Origin: Alphaproteobacteria bacterium
GTDB lineage: Bacteria; Pseudomonadota; Alphaproteobacteria; Sphingomonadales; Kordiimonadaceae
DNA length: 37,357 nucleotides
Direction: 5' to 3'
NCBI GenBank assembly: GCA_013372975.1
Contig: JABXIS010000043.1
Location: 1 to 37,357, forward strand
Below are positions 1-9,994 of the stretch, piece after piece. Position numbers and translations under genes: made by a program. How positions within the stretch are numbered: the stretch's first letter is position 1; each line of letters starts with the position of its first letter. The notes beneath the pieces are model-generated. The model saw nothing but the letters and a program-made list of their open reading frames with translations. It was not told the origin of the DNA and searched no databases.

Positions 1-1690
<1,690 letters not shown>

Positions 1691-2080
1691 AGTTCTGCTT
1701 TCCTTTTGTTCCTACCCCTACAGGCGGGGAACCGGCACCATTCTTGTCTGTGGCGTCCGGTGATCGACAGACGAAAAACCTAACCCTTTTTCCGTATATC
1801 GATATGAATGCGGGGCCGTTTATACCAGACGATCCCGTAGGCTCAAGCCCGAGTGCGTGCCTGAAGCCATTTTTCTGCCTTTTTTTACGCCAAGACACCA
1901 TAAATCAAAGAAGGTGGCTTGTCATTCCCACTTCGAACGATCATGGTAGCCGCTCAATTTCACGGCCAAATGCGACATTTGGCCGCACATATTGATACAT
2001 CAGGTTGAGAATCAGTGTGAATTGACCAAACATGCCCTACTACCCATATGGGCAAGTATCAACTAGTAAGGAGCTCCCCC
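1691..2080. promoter_or_regulatory. Divergent intergenic region between ctaC and tldD
   Basis: This 390-base stretch has no convincing gene; the small open frames in it lack ribosome sites and family resemblance. It must hold the ctaC promoter (leftward) and the tldD promoter (rightward). It contains T-rich runs around 1868-1890 and one perfect inverted repeat at 1963-1985, listed separately. I cannot assign -35/-10 boxes with confidence. Confidence 0.6.
1963..1985. promoter_or_regulatory. Perfect 10-bp inverted repeat, possible operator or 5'-UTR hairpin
   Basis: Arms CGGCCAAATG (1963-1972) and CATTTGGCCG (1976-1985) are exact reverse complements around the loop CGA. It lies 96 bases before the tldD start and 273 bases before ctaC. 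No T tract follows on either strand, so a terminator is unlikely. A dimeric regulator site, or a hairpin in the tldD leader RNA, would fit. Confidence 0.5.
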
Positions 2081-3514
2081 ATGACAGATGCCAGCGCGTC
2101 GCTGAACTTTTTCTTCGACAATAGCGATCTGGATGAAAAGCGCACTGAAGCGCTTGTCTCGGACACATTGTCTGACATGGAAGACGGCGAACTCTATCTG
2201 GAAGCAACCCAGTCAGAATCATTCACCTTTGATGATGGCCGCCTGAAGGGCGCCAGCTTCGACAGCAGCCAGGGTTTTGGTCTTCGCGCCGTTCTGGGCG
2301 AATCCACAGGTTTTGCCCATTCGAATGAGCTGTCTGAAGGCGCAATCAAACGCGCGGGAGAAACTGTGCGCGCGGTGAAAACGGGCAATGCCGGCATCAT
2401 GGCCGCGGCCCCAGTGCGAACCAACAAACAGCTTTACACCAGTGACAACCCGCTGGGCGGCATTGATTTTGGCCGCAAGATCAAACTGCTCGAGGAAATC
2501 GACGCTTTTACCCGCGCGCAGGATAGTCGCATTGTGCAGGCCAGCGCCAGCCTCCTGGGTAGCTGGCAAGCGGTTGAAATCATCAGGGCTGATGGCCACC
2601 GGGTGCGCGATATTCGCCCGCTTGTGCGCCTGAATGTATCTGTTGTGATGGCAGACGGCGACCGTCAGGAAATGGGCTATACCGGCTCTGGCGGGCGTCA
2701 GGGGTATGATTTCCTGTTTGATGAGGCCCACTGGCAAGCCGAGGTGAAGGAAGCGATTCGCCAGGCTGCTGTGAACCTTGAAAGTGTTGAGGCGCCAGCC
2801 GGCGAGATGACTGTGGTGCTTGGGCCCGGCTGGCCAGGTGTGCTGCTGCATGAAGCCGTGGGCCACGGCCTCGAGGGCGATTTCAACCGTAAGAAAACCT
2901 CTGCTTTCGCGGGCCTTCTGGGCGAGCGTGTGGCCGCACCGGGTGTTACCGTTGTGGACGACGGCACGCTCACGGACAAACGCGGCAGCCTCACGGTGGA
3001 TGACGAAGGCACGCCAACGGAAAGCACCGTTCTGATCGAAGACGGCATCCTCAAAGGCTATATGCAGGACCGGCTCAATGCCCGCCTGATGGGCATGAAA
3101 GCCACAGGCAACGGCAGGCGCCAGAGCTTTGCCCATGCGCCCATGCCGCGCATGACCAATACCTTCATGCTGGCGGGCGACAAGGACCCGGCCGAAATCC
3201 TCGCAAGTGTGGACGATGGCCTTTATGCCGTGAACTTCGGCGGCGGCCAGGTTGACATCACATCGGGCAAATTTGTGTTCAGCTGTACCGAAGCCTACCG
3301 CGTGCGCGGCGGCAAGGTGATGGAACCTGTGAAAGGCGCCACACTGATCGGCAATGGCCCTGATGTACTGACACGGGTGTCCATGATCGGCAACGACCTT
3401 CAGCTGGATAACGGCGTGGGTACCTGTGGCAAAGGTGGCCAAAGTGTGCCTGCAGGCGTGGGCCAGCCCACCCTACGTATTGATGGTATTACGGTTGGCG
3501 GCACAGCGGGTTAG
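2081..3514 (+). CDS. tldD: Metalloprotease TldD
   Basis: TldD is the catalytic partner of the TldD/TldE (PmbA) cytosolic zinc protease, which in characterised bacteria degrades unfolded peptides and matures ribosomally made peptides such as microcins. The zinc motif HEAVGH is at residues 257-262 (His257, Glu258, His262), inside LLHEAVGHGLEGDF, and the 477-residue length is normal. An in-frame ATG at 2048 exists, but ATG 2081 has AAGGAG seven bases upstream and matches the usual N terminus. No tldE/pmbA partner is in the window. The TAG stop shares bases with the stop of the convergent gene at 3511 (sequence TTAG). Confidence 0.95.
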   Translation: MTDASASLNFFFDNSDLDEKRTEALVSDTLSDMEDGELYLEATQSESFTFDDGRLKGASFDSSQGFGLRAVLGESTGFAHSNELSEGAIKRAGETVRAVKTGNAGIMAAAPVRTNKQLYTSDNPLGGIDFGRKIKLLEEIDAFTRAQDSRIVQASASLLGSWQAVEIIRADGHRVRDIRPLVRLNVSVVMADGDRQEMGYTGSGGRQGYDFLFDEAHWQAEVKEAIRQAAVNLESVEAPAGEMTVVLGPGWPGVLLHEAVGHGLEGDFNRKKTSAFAGLLGERVAAPGVTVVDDGTLTDKRGSLTVDDEGTPTESTVLIEDGILKGYMQDRLNARLMGMKATGNGRRQSFAHAPMPRMTNTFMLAGDKDPAEILASVDDGLYAVNFGGGQVDITSGKFVFSCTEAYRVRGGKVMEPVKGATLIGNGPDVLTRVSMIGNDLQLDNGVGTCGKGGQSVPAGVGQPTLRIDGITVGGTAG

Positions 3515-4440
3515 GCCCCCTTCCCGCTTCTTGCTCGGGCACCCAACCAGAAGAATATAGAGTGAGCAAGAATTAGTAGAGAAGCCAATCCTAAAGAATT
3601 CAGGATCGCTTGCCATAGAAACGCCATCTGCCCGGATGGCGCCATTAGGTATGGCACAATGCTCGAACCGATTTGAACCGCACCAAACAAAACACTCGAG
3701 CAGAGCACAACATTCATTGAGGCTGGTCCATACCAACTGTTGAATGTTTTGCCACCTAACCAAAACCAGATACTGGTCCAAAGGAGGCTAAGTGCTAGCG
3801 CATATAGAATGCCATTTTTTGCCTGAGCAAAGGGAATAGAAATATCTAAAGACATCATTCCTGCGTGTGCAATTGTCGTCGGAAGCCCAGAGATAAAGGT
3901 TAACAGAGCAAATGTGCTAAAAACCGAAACGACTGACTTCCCATTGACGAATTGATCTTGACGCTGCTCTTCCAGATCGACGGCGATCAAATGTTTCTTC
4001 TTAAACAGGACCAAAACAAGAGCACAACCAAGAACGTATCCTGCTGCATTGTACAGAACCGGTTCAAAAACCAAGTTAAAGAGTTCGGGTTCTTGCCCAG
4101 AGACCGAAAGTCCCCCTCGAGTTCCTCGAGCAGCAGCCCGCGCAACCTCGATGTATTTCTCATATTGCAGCCAAGCCCCAGCAGCAAACGACACCAAGTC
4201 GAACATCATGAAAGACAAAATCGTTTTCCAACGAAACCCTTGCCAAAAGTGATGTATCAATAGCAAAACAATCGCACCAGAAAACACTGGTAGGGATACC
4301 ACAGATTTTAAATATTTCAGGTGCTCGCTCTGGCCAAGTGCGGCAAAACTTAGAGTGCCAATGAAATAGCTTGCAATTCGAAGGGCCGTCCAGCCTCCAG
4401 CCCATGCCGCCATAGCTACAAAAATTTTTCTGGAAAGCAC
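3511..4440 (-). CDS. Multi-pass membrane protein of unknown function
   Basis: I do not recognise this 309-residue protein. It has roughly seven or eight hydrophobic segments (for example residues 5-30, 45-65, 72-92, 125-145, 170-190, 210-235, 245-265, 275-300). There is a hydrophilic loop at about 95-125 and a charged loop near 150-165 (KKKHLIAVDLEEQRQDQF), with no catalytic motif I can name. Start is GTG 4440, five bases after AGGGGG; the overlapping ATGs are in other frames. The DNA is visibly AT-richer than its neighbours, and codon use differs from tldD, which suggests later acquisition. It converges on tldD with overlapping stop codons. Certainty that it is a gene is high; function is unknown. 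Confidence 0.8.
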   Translation of the reverse strand: MLSRKIFVAMAAWAGGWTALRIASYFIGTLSFAALGQSEHLKYLKSVVSLPVFSGAIVLLLIHHFWQGFRWKTILSFMMFDLVSFAAGAWLQYEKYIEVARAAARGTRGGLSVSGQEPELFNLVFEPVLYNAAGYVLGCALVLVLFKKKHLIAVDLEEQRQDQFVNGKSVVSVFSTFALLTFISGLPTTIAHAGMMSLDISIPFAQAKNGILYALALSLLWTSIWFWLGGKTFNSWYGPASMNVVLCSSVLFGAVQIGSSIVPYLMAPSGQMAFLWQAILNSLGLASLLILAHSIFFWLGARARSGKGA

Positions 4441-4517
4441 ATCATCCCCCTAATTCTGATGCCTTCATTTAGAAGTATCAGTAGCATCGTCGTTTGACAA
4501 ACTATGTGGTTATAGGC

Positions 4518-5090
4518 TCAAGCCTCTGCCCCGTTATCGGGCTTGCCTGCGCCGATATCCAGATAGCGAAAATGCGGTGAAAACACCACATTGTCGCGGC
4601 GCGTGTTCCAGGCCTCCTTACTGACCCCCGCCATATCCTTCAGGGCAACCAATACCTGCATGATCTTGCGTGGGTGGGTTGGATCATCGGGCAACAAGGG
4701 CACGCTGGCACCTACAAAATTCACCCCTTCCGCCCCCGGCGCTGTCCACACTGCGATGGCAGGCTGTGACACCACACCCCAAAGGCGTTTGGCGCGAATG
4801 GCACGCACCTCTGGTTCTGTAATATCCAGATAATTCAGCCCTTCAAACTCGAAGCCATACATGTCGTGATAAAGGCTGCCTGCAAAGCGGAAGATCATGC
4901 GTTCGGGTGCGAATGCGTCCAGCATCATGGCACCGCGCATCAATTCAGGCATGTCGGACAGTTTGATCGCCGCGCGTTTCGGGAGCAGGCCATCACCGCG
5001 CCATCGGTGCCAGGACTGCAGAAAATCCAGTATCGCCACATGCTTAGCGAATTCGGGCAAGTCCAGAATGAAGTCTTTTTGTTCAGCCAT
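4518..5090 (-). CDS. PAS-fold sensor-like protein (PAS_5 type)
   Basis: A 190-residue cytosolic protein resembling the stand-alone PAS_5 proteins common in alphaproteobacteria. Marks are the WHRWRGDGLLPKRAAIKLSDMPELM opening of the fold (given as its key block only), then RMIFRFAGSLYHDMYGFEFEGLNYLDI, which reads like the PAS core (fragment FRFAGS, then G-N-Y-L-D). No kinase, GGDEF or helix-turn-helix output domain is attached, so it probably acts through a partner. The frame stays open upstream to 5243, but that would overlap the divergent gene at 5215; ATG 5090 (MAEQKDFILDL) begins where the family usually does. Its ribosome site is weak (GGCAGTGGGT). Confidence 0.75.
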   Translation of the reverse strand: MAEQKDFILDLPEFAKHVAILDFLQSWHRWRGDGLLPKRAAIKLSDMPELMRGAMMLDAFAPERMIFRFAGSLYHDMYGFEFEGLNYLDITEPEVRAIRAKRLWGVVSQPAIAVWTAPGAEGVNFVGASVPLLPDDPTHPRKIMQVLVALKDMAGVSKEAWNTRRDNVVFSPHFRYLDIGAGKPDNGAEA

Positions 5091-5214
5091 ACCCACTGCC
5101 ACCAGCAACCAAACGTAACCGCTATCTAAGCAGCTTCGTCCCTTTCCAGCAATTGTTTCCTTGATCCAGCGCCGCGAATCAGGAAGGCTGTAATCAACCC
5201 ATAGCGACAACAAC

Positions 5215-6024
5215 GTGGGATCAGTGGAACCAGGGAAGATCATACGGCTCTATGCAGCAATCGCCCTTTTAATGCCCTTTGTGTCAGCACACACCCGGGT
5301 ACATGCTGATGACGTGCAAAATACCACGCCAGCCACGCTTGCTGTCACCTATTTTTCCTATCCGCCATATATCTATGTGGAACAGGAAGGCGCACCCAGC
5401 GGCCCTCATATACTTCGTTTCCTCAGGATAACAAACCGAGCAGGTATTGATGTACAATGGCATCAAACCACCGTGGAAGGCGAAACCCGCATGCTTGATC
5501 AGGGGCGCAGGCCCTTCTGTTCCACAGGCAAGCTTTATAACACTGACAGGGCCCAAAGATGGACGTATCTGCCTTATGTGTTCGCCATGGCCCCACGCGC
5601 TGTTGTCATGGCGAAACCGGAAAATATCCAAACACTTGGTGACCATACTGATTTGCTCTCGCTCTTGATGGACAGGTCCTGGATCGGGGCTTTGTTGGGG
5701 GGGGCTACTTACGGCGTGGATGTTGATCAGTTTTTGGCGGAAAACCCTGAATGGGTGTTACGAACGGGTAAAACCGACATTCAATTACTTGAAATGGTTC
5801 TGGCGAACCGCGCCCATTATGCTGTTGTCCAGGAAATGCAGTGGCACATTGCAAAAAATCGCAACCCGGACACCGCAGCGCTTAGAATTATTGAAAATAT
5901 CCCGGCTTTGCCCAAGCAACCCATTTTCCTTGCCTGTAGCCGCGACCTCCCGGAAGGTATTTTGAGGCGAATGGGCAAGGCCATGATCGAAGAAGGATTT
6001 CCCTATCGATCTTTGCCAAAATGA
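5215..6024 (+). CDS. Orphan periplasmic solute-binding-like protein (first of tandem pair)
   Basis: A secreted 269-residue protein with a signal peptide (hydrophobic run about residues 12-27, cleavage near HA|DD) and an amino-acid-binding-protein-like fold: LAVTYFSYPPYIY near the N terminus, then CSTGKL, RAQRWTYLP and ILRRMGKAM at the C terminus. It is clearly paralogous to the next gene; both contain P-x-W-(V/I)-L-R-T-G-x-T-D-x-Q-L and RAHY-x-x-V-x-E-x-QW. No permease or ATPase lies nearby, so a sensing or scavenging role is as likely as transport. Start is GTG 5215 (GTG 5224 is an alternative); no ATG would leave a full signal peptide. The ligand cannot be predicted. Confidence 0.8.
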   Translation: MGSVEPGKIIRLYAAIALLMPFVSAHTRVHADDVQNTTPATLAVTYFSYPPYIYVEQEGAPSGPHILRFLRITNRAGIDVQWHQTTVEGETRMLDQGRRPFCSTGKLYNTDRAQRWTYLPYVFAMAPRAVVMAKPENIQTLGDHTDLLSLLMDRSWIGALLGGATYGVDVDQFLAENPEWVLRTGKTDIQLLEMVLANRAHYAVVQEMQWHIAKNRNPDTAALRIIENIPALPKQPIFLACSRDLPEGILRRMGKAMIEEGFPYRSLPK

Positions 6025-6097
6025 CCTTGATATTTTGACGAATTGTTAAGCCATGCCAAACTATAGTGTATTGGATGCATGATTTACGGGTAAGATA

Positions 6098-6859
6098 TTG
6101 AAATTTAAGCTTTTCACATTGCTATTTGCTATCGTGGCGCTTGCAACGGTCGTACGCGCAGAGGACACCTCTGCCCTGACCGTTACCTATTATCATTATC
6201 CGCCTGATATCATGGTTAATGGCGGCAAACCTTCGGGCCGCTATATTGATGCGCTGGAGGCAATAGTATCGGGCGCTGGATATCGGGTTCATTGGATGGC
6301 CTCGTCGATCGATGATGAGGCAAATATCCTTGATGATGGCCGCCGGGTGATCTGCACCACCGGCCGGATGCCAACAGCCGAACGCGCTGCCAAATGGTAT
6401 TTTCTGCCCTTCCAGTTCGACGTCGTCGCAGGTGATATCGTGCTCACGTTGCCGGAGTTGAAAGACCGGATAAAAATGCACGGCCATATTTCAAAGCTGG
6501 TACGGAACAGCAGCCTTACCGGAACACTTCTGGAAAGTGGTATTTATGGCGCGGAAGTCGATACTTTCATCAGCACCAACCCTGGTTGGATCTTACGCAC
6601 GGGCACAACGGATTTTCAGCTGATGAATATGCTTTTGGCGGGCCGGGCACATTATACCATCGTGCCTGAAAACCAGTGGCTGGAAGCACAGAAGATGCTG
6701 CCAAGAACCAATCATCTGGTGGCAATTCCTGATTTTGGTACGCATCCGCCCTACCCCATTGCCATCGCATGCAGTAAAGCGCTGAGCACGGACATGCGAA
6801 CAAGGCTGACTGATGCGATGGCGCAACTGGAATATCCGCGCCTGGACATTCCAAAGTAA
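6098..6859 (+). CDS. Orphan periplasmic solute-binding-like protein (second of tandem pair)
   Basis: Paralogue of the preceding gene: 253 residues with a clean signal peptide (MKFKLFTLLFAIVALATVVRA, cut before ED). It continues LTVTYYHYPPDIMVNGGKPSGRYID in type (Y-P-P then G-G-K-P-S-G), then CTTGRM, ERAAKWYFLP and RAHYTIVPENQW. These resemble solute-binding-protein family 3 folds that lack a partnering transporter. The start is TTG 6098; a stop lies six codons upstream in frame (TGA 6080) and no ATG or GTG gives the signal peptide. It sits 73 bases after its paralogue and about 150-180 bases before a globin-coupled diguanylate cyclase, all on one strand. Confidence 0.8.
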   Translation: MKFKLFTLLFAIVALATVVRAEDTSALTVTYYHYPPDIMVNGGKPSGRYIDALEAIVSGAGYRVHWMASSIDDEANILDDGRRVICTTGRMPTAERAAKWYFLPFQFDVVAGDIVLTLPELKDRIKMHGHISKLVRNSSLTGTLLESGIYGAEVDTFISTNPGWILRTGTTDFQLMNMLLAGRAHYTIVPENQWLEAQKMLPRTNHLVAIPDFGTHPPYPIAIACSKALSTDMRTRLTDAMAQLEYPRLDIPK

Positions 6860-7007
6860 TTTCTGTTGTGCCGGAGGTGGCATTTTCGCAGGCCAAAGCG
6901 GTAACAGCCTTGAGTTAACTGATCCTTTACCCTACTCGCGCCATTGTCATCTGCAAGCCGTCAAACACGCGGCGCCTGCGGGGTCGTCATTCGACAGGAG
7001 ATCAGCC

Positions 7008-7010
7008 ATA
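7008..7010 (+). promoter_or_regulatory. Possible ATA initiation codon with strong Shine-Dalgarno
   Basis: CAGGAG (6995-7000) lies exactly seven bases before ATA 7008, which is in frame with the globin-coupled diguanylate cyclase. No ATG, GTG or TTG in that frame has comparable spacing to a ribosome site. Non-canonical ATA starts are known but rare, so ATG 7041 is kept as the formal start. Confidence 0.4.
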
Positions 7011-7040
7011 AATAGGCTTAATCAATCCCTTCTCGAACAA

Positions 7041-8078
7041 ATGCAAGTTAGTGAACTTGAGATTTCCAACCGCATGGAACTCTTGGGCATGACCCCAGCC
7101 GACCTTCGGCAATTGGCGTCCCTGAAGGACAAGATCGCTGCGGTTCTGGGTGGCATTGTTGATGAATTTTATCAGAAACAAACCGCGATCGAAGATGTGG
7201 TGCTGCTGATTGGCGATGCCGAAACCATGACCCGCCTGAGGCGGGCCCAATATGATTATGTGCTGGAGCTTTTCTGCGGCATCTATGACGCAGATTATGT
7301 CAACAACCGGCTGCGCATCGGCTTGGTGCACAAACGCATCGGGGTTGAACCCAAGCTGTATCTTTCTGCCATCAAAACATTGAAGGATATCCTGACCCGC
7401 GTGATCCGCACCATCGTTGAAGACCCGGCAGAAGCGAACGAGATCGCAGACACGCTGGACAAACTGATTTATTTCGACACTACGCTGGTGTTCGACACCT
7501 ATATCCAGAGCATGGTTGGCGAAATAGCTGCCGCCAAAATCCGCACAGAAAAATATGCCGAAGAACTGGCCCGCCAGGTGGAAGACCGCACGCGCGAGCT
7601 GGAAACCATGGCGCGCACGGACCCGCTCACGGGTCTCTATAATCGCCGCTCAATGACCGAAGTATTCGAACGCGAACTGGCTCACGCCCGTCGCAAGCGC
7701 GGCACACTCTGCTGCGCCTATTTTGACGTGGATAAATTCAAATCCATCAATGATGAAAAAGGCCATGTCTTTGGCGATCAGGTCTTGATTGCTGTTGGCA
7801 AAGCCATCGAGCACAGCATTCGGGAAGTGGATATCGGTTGCCGTTACGGCGGGGATGAATTCTGCATCGTGCTGCCAGATTGTTCATTGAAGGATGCCTG
7901 CAGCATCTGTGAACGCATCATTGCCCACTTCAACCAGAAATTCCCTCAGCAGGCGCTAAGTATCGGGATTGTGCAAAAAGGCATTGATGATGTGCCCACG
8001 GCTCAGGAACTGATCGAAGCTGCTGACAAGAAGATGTATCAGGCCAAGGAAGTCGAAGGCTCACACATCGCTGCGTGA
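7041..8078 (+). CDS. Globin-coupled sensor diguanylate cyclase
   Basis: Joins an N-terminal haem-binding globin-sensor domain (about residues 10-155) to a C-terminal GGDEF domain (about 185-345) that makes cyclic di-GMP from two GTP. The proximal haem ligand is His97 in GLVHKRIGVEPKLYL, the typical globin-coupled-sensor F-helix motif. The active-site loop is RYGGDEF (GGDEF at 270-274). REVD (261-264), five residues before it, is an RxxD product-inhibition I-site. A short charged linker (KYAEELARQVEDRTRELE) looks like a signalling helix. ATG 7041 is the first ATG in the domain frame, but it lacks a ribosome site. ATA 7008 has CAGGAG seven bases upstream and would give 356 residues. Oxygen or another gas is the expected signal. 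Confidence 0.92.
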   Translation: MQVSELEISNRMELLGMTPADLRQLASLKDKIAAVLGGIVDEFYQKQTAIEDVVLLIGDAETMTRLRRAQYDYVLELFCGIYDADYVNNRLRIGLVHKRIGVEPKLYLSAIKTLKDILTRVIRTIVEDPAEANEIADTLDKLIYFDTTLVFDTYIQSMVGEIAAAKIRTEKYAEELARQVEDRTRELETMARTDPLTGLYNRRSMTEVFERELAHARRKRGTLCCAYFDVDKFKSINDEKGHVFGDQVLIAVGKAIEHSIREVDIGCRYGGDEFCIVLPDCSLKDACSICERIIAHFNQKFPQQALSIGIVQKGIDDVPTAQELIEAADKKMYQAKEVEGSHIAA

Positions 8079-8109
8079 GGTGCCTGACGAGGGCCCTGCC
8101 CAAAAGAAG

Positions 8110-8136
8110 AAAGGGGCCTCACCGGCCCCTTTGTCA
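8110..8136. terminator. Bidirectional rho-independent terminator
   Basis: Stem AAGGGGCC (8111-8118) pairs with GGCCCCTT (8124-8131) around a five-base loop. T residues follow on the plus strand, and on the minus strand the stem is followed by CTTTCTTCTTTTG. It lies between the convergent cyclase gene (stop 8078) and scoB (stop 8138) and can serve both. Confidence 0.85.
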
Positions 8137-8137
8137 T

Positions 8138-8767
8138 TTATTCCACGATCGCGGCTTCGGTTGAGGCCTTCACCTCATCCAGCGTCACATCAGGCGCCAG
8201 CTCAACCACCTTCAGGCCGCCCTCTACGACATCAAACACGCCAAGACCGGTGATGATACGGTCTACAACCTTTGTGCCCGTCAGCGGCAAGGTACAGCTT
8301 TTCAACAGCTTTGGCGCACCTGCCTTGTTGGTGTGATCCATGATCACCACAACACGCTGAACGCCGGCGACCAGATCCATCGCGCCGCCCATGCCCTTGA
8401 CCATCTTGCCCGGGATCATCCAGTTGGCCAGATCGCCGTTTTCTGCCACTTCCATGGCACCCAGGATACTGAGGTTGATATGCCCGCCCCGGATCATGCC
8501 AAAGCTGTCAGCCGATGAGAAATAGCTGGAGGTGGGAAGCTGTGTGATGGTTTGCTTGCCCGCATTGATCAGGTCGGCGTCCACCTCGTCCTCAAAAGGA
8601 AACGGCCCCATGCCAAGCATGCCGTTCTCGGACTGCAGCGTAACGCTCACACCCTCAGGGATATAGTTTGCCACCAGTGTCGGGATGCCGATGCCAAGGT
8701 TTACATAGAAGCCGTCTTCAAGCTCTTGTGCCGCGCGTGCGGCCATCTGATTACGATCCCAAGGCAT
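8138..8767 (-). CDS. scoB: 3-oxoacid CoA-transferase subunit B
   Basis: Beta subunit of succinyl-CoA:3-ketoacid (acetoacetate) CoA-transferase, which moves CoA between succinate and acetoacetate for ketone-body or polyhydroxybutyrate use. The catalytic glutamate sits in [10 protein letters not shown] (about residues 45-54). Other family marks are [13 protein letters not shown] and [10 protein letters not shown]. The length of 209 residues is normal. Its ATG (8767-8765) shares one base with the TAA stop of scoA, forming TAATG, which indicates translational coupling; GGGAGGAAGC precedes it. CoA-transferases of this family differ in substrate, so acetoacetate is the most likely but unproven acceptor. 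Confidence 0.93.
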   Translation of the reverse strand: MPWDRNQMAARAAQELEDGFYVNLGIGIPTLVANYIPEGVSVTLQSENGMLGMGPFPFEDEVDADLINAGKQTITQLPTSSYFSSADSFGMIRGGHINLSILGAMEVAENGDLANWMIPGKMVKGMGGAMDLVAGVQRVVVIMDHTNKAGAPKLLKSCTLPLTGTKVVDRIITGLGVFDVVEGGLKVVELAPDVTLDEVKASTEAAIVE

Positions 8768-9471
8768 TATGCTTCCTCCCGGCTGCGTACGGTGCGCTGC
8801 TCGATACGCTTCTCGAACGATCCTTTGACAATCCGCTGCACAAAAATGCCCGGTGTGTGAATATGATCCGGATCAATCTCGCCCGGCGCCACCAGTTCTT
8901 CAACTTCTGCCACCGTAACCTTGCCGGCAGTTGCCATCATCGGGTTAAAGTTGCGTGCGGTTTTGCGGAACACCAGATTGCCTTCGGTATCCGCTTTCCA
9001 CGCCTTCACAATGGATACATCGGCCGTCAGGCCGGTTTCCATGATGTAAGTTTCGCCGTCAAAGTCCTTATGTTCCTTGCCTTCGGCGATCAGCGTGCCA
9101 ACACCGGTTTTGGTGTAGAAACCCGGAATGCCCGCGCCGCCCGCGCGAATACGTTCCGCCAGCGTGCCCTGCGGGTTGAACTCAAGCTCAAGCTCGCCAT
9201 CAAGATACTGGCGTTCAAATTCCTTGTTTTCCCCAACATAGGAAGACACCATTTTCTTGATCTGTTTGGCGTCCAGAAGGATGCCAAGACCGAAACCATC
9301 CACGCCACAGTTGTTGGAGATAACAGTCAGGTCTTTCGCGCCCGCCTTGTGCACGGCGGCGATCAGATTTTCAGGAATACCACAAAGGCCAAAGCCGCCA
9401 GCCATCATGGTCATGCCGTCAAAAAGCAAACCATCAAGCGCCGCTTCCGCACTTTCATAAACTTTTTTCAT
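8767..9471 (-). CDS. scoA: 3-oxoacid CoA-transferase subunit A
   Basis: Alpha subunit of the same CoA-transferase, carrying the CoA-binding region [13 protein letters not shown] (about residues 22-34). It also has the conserved [11 protein letters not shown] and GAGIPGFYT segments. Two adjacent ATGs are possible (9474 and 9471); 9471 has GGGAG six bases upstream and gives 234 residues, the usual size. The frame is open further upstream to 9564, but those codons do not match the family. It is the first gene of the scoAB pair, and the divergent region 9472-9724 must carry its promoter. Confidence 0.93.
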   Translation of the reverse strand: MKKVYESAEAALDGLLFDGMTMMAGGFGLCGIPENLIAAVHKAGAKDLTVISNNCGVDGFGLGILLDAKQIKKMVSSYVGENKEFERQYLDGELELEFNPQGTLAERIRAGGAGIPGFYTKTGVGTLIAEGKEHKDFDGETYIMETGLTADVSIVKAWKADTEGNLVFRKTARNFNPMMATAGKVTVAEVEELVAPGEIDPDHIHTPGIFVQRIVKGSFEKRIEQRTVRSREEA

Positions 9472-9724
9472 CATATGCTCCCACTTGGAAAGGTTGGGAC
9501 AACAGGACACCGGATCAACCGGCGAACGCACCGAACACGGGCGTTTGGCACCAGATACCGCCAATTAGTTTCATTTGCAACAATTTGTTCAATATGTCGT
9601 GAGGCAGCGCATCCCTCTATCCGTCATCTTGAAGCCATTGTTAAGCCATATTATATTGATGGAATAAATAGACAAAACGCATGACACCAATGTTCATGCA
9701 TATGACAGCGATCGGAGAAACCTT

Positions 9725-9994
9725 GTGGTACGCATATTGTGCCAGATCATTGGCGGTGCATTCTGCTTTTTCGGCATCATCGGGATGCTGACGCCCATTC
9801 CTTTTGGCATCATCTTTTTTGTGATCGGCCTGTTGTTCCTGATCCCAACCACGCCGTCTGTTACGCGCCTTGTGCGTAGGGCTCGTGGTCGCTTCGACAT
9901 GTTTGACCGCGCGATGGATGCTGTGACACGCCGGGCACCAGCACCCTATCGCCGCGTTCTGCGCCGCACCGAAGTGGGTGGGCTAGACTGGTAA
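9725..9994 (+). CDS. Small two-helix membrane protein, paralogue of the gene at 30646
   Basis: An 89-residue protein with two close hydrophobic segments (about 4-22 and 25-42) separated by a P-x-P-x-G turn (TPIPFG). An arginine-rich cytosolic tail ends in APYRRVLRRTE. It resembles small PGPGW/DUF454-like membrane proteins; function unknown. The start is GTG 9725, with GGAGA six bases upstream. The gene at 30646-30927 has the same plan (LPLPTG turn and a tail ending FVRKVLQRT), so the two are paralogues. It stands alone between scoA (divergent) and the GST operon. Confidence 0.75.
   Translation: MVRILCQIIGGAFCFFGIIGMLTPIPFGIIFFVIGLLFLIPTTPSVTRLVRRARGRFDMFDRAMDAVTRRAPAPYRRVLRRTEVGGLDW

Noticed and set aside
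2219-3442. 407-codon open frame on the minus strand opposite tldD
   Set aside because: It is the mirror of a GC-rich real gene, has no ribosome site or family resemblance, and TldD is unmistakable on the other strand.
5091-5243. Longer PAS protein starting at 5243
   Set aside because: It would overlap the divergent binding-protein gene, and the extra 51 residues do not resemble the family N terminus.
9575-9587. AACAATTTGTT dyad in the scoA upstream region
   Set aside because: Only five base pairs per arm, AT-rich, expected by chance in a promoter.
6042-9649. 13-base sequence ATTGTTAAGCCAT occurring at 6042-6054 and 9637-9649, upstream of two genes
   Set aside because: About ten shared 13-mers are expected by chance in a window of this size, and the flanks do not match, so it is not good evidence for a common regulator.
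8668-9684. 338-codon frame opposite scoA/scoB, and similar long frames opposite the GST gene (10090-11133) and the lectin gene (22034-22945)
   Set aside because: All lie antisense to well-identified genes and show no domain or ribosome site.
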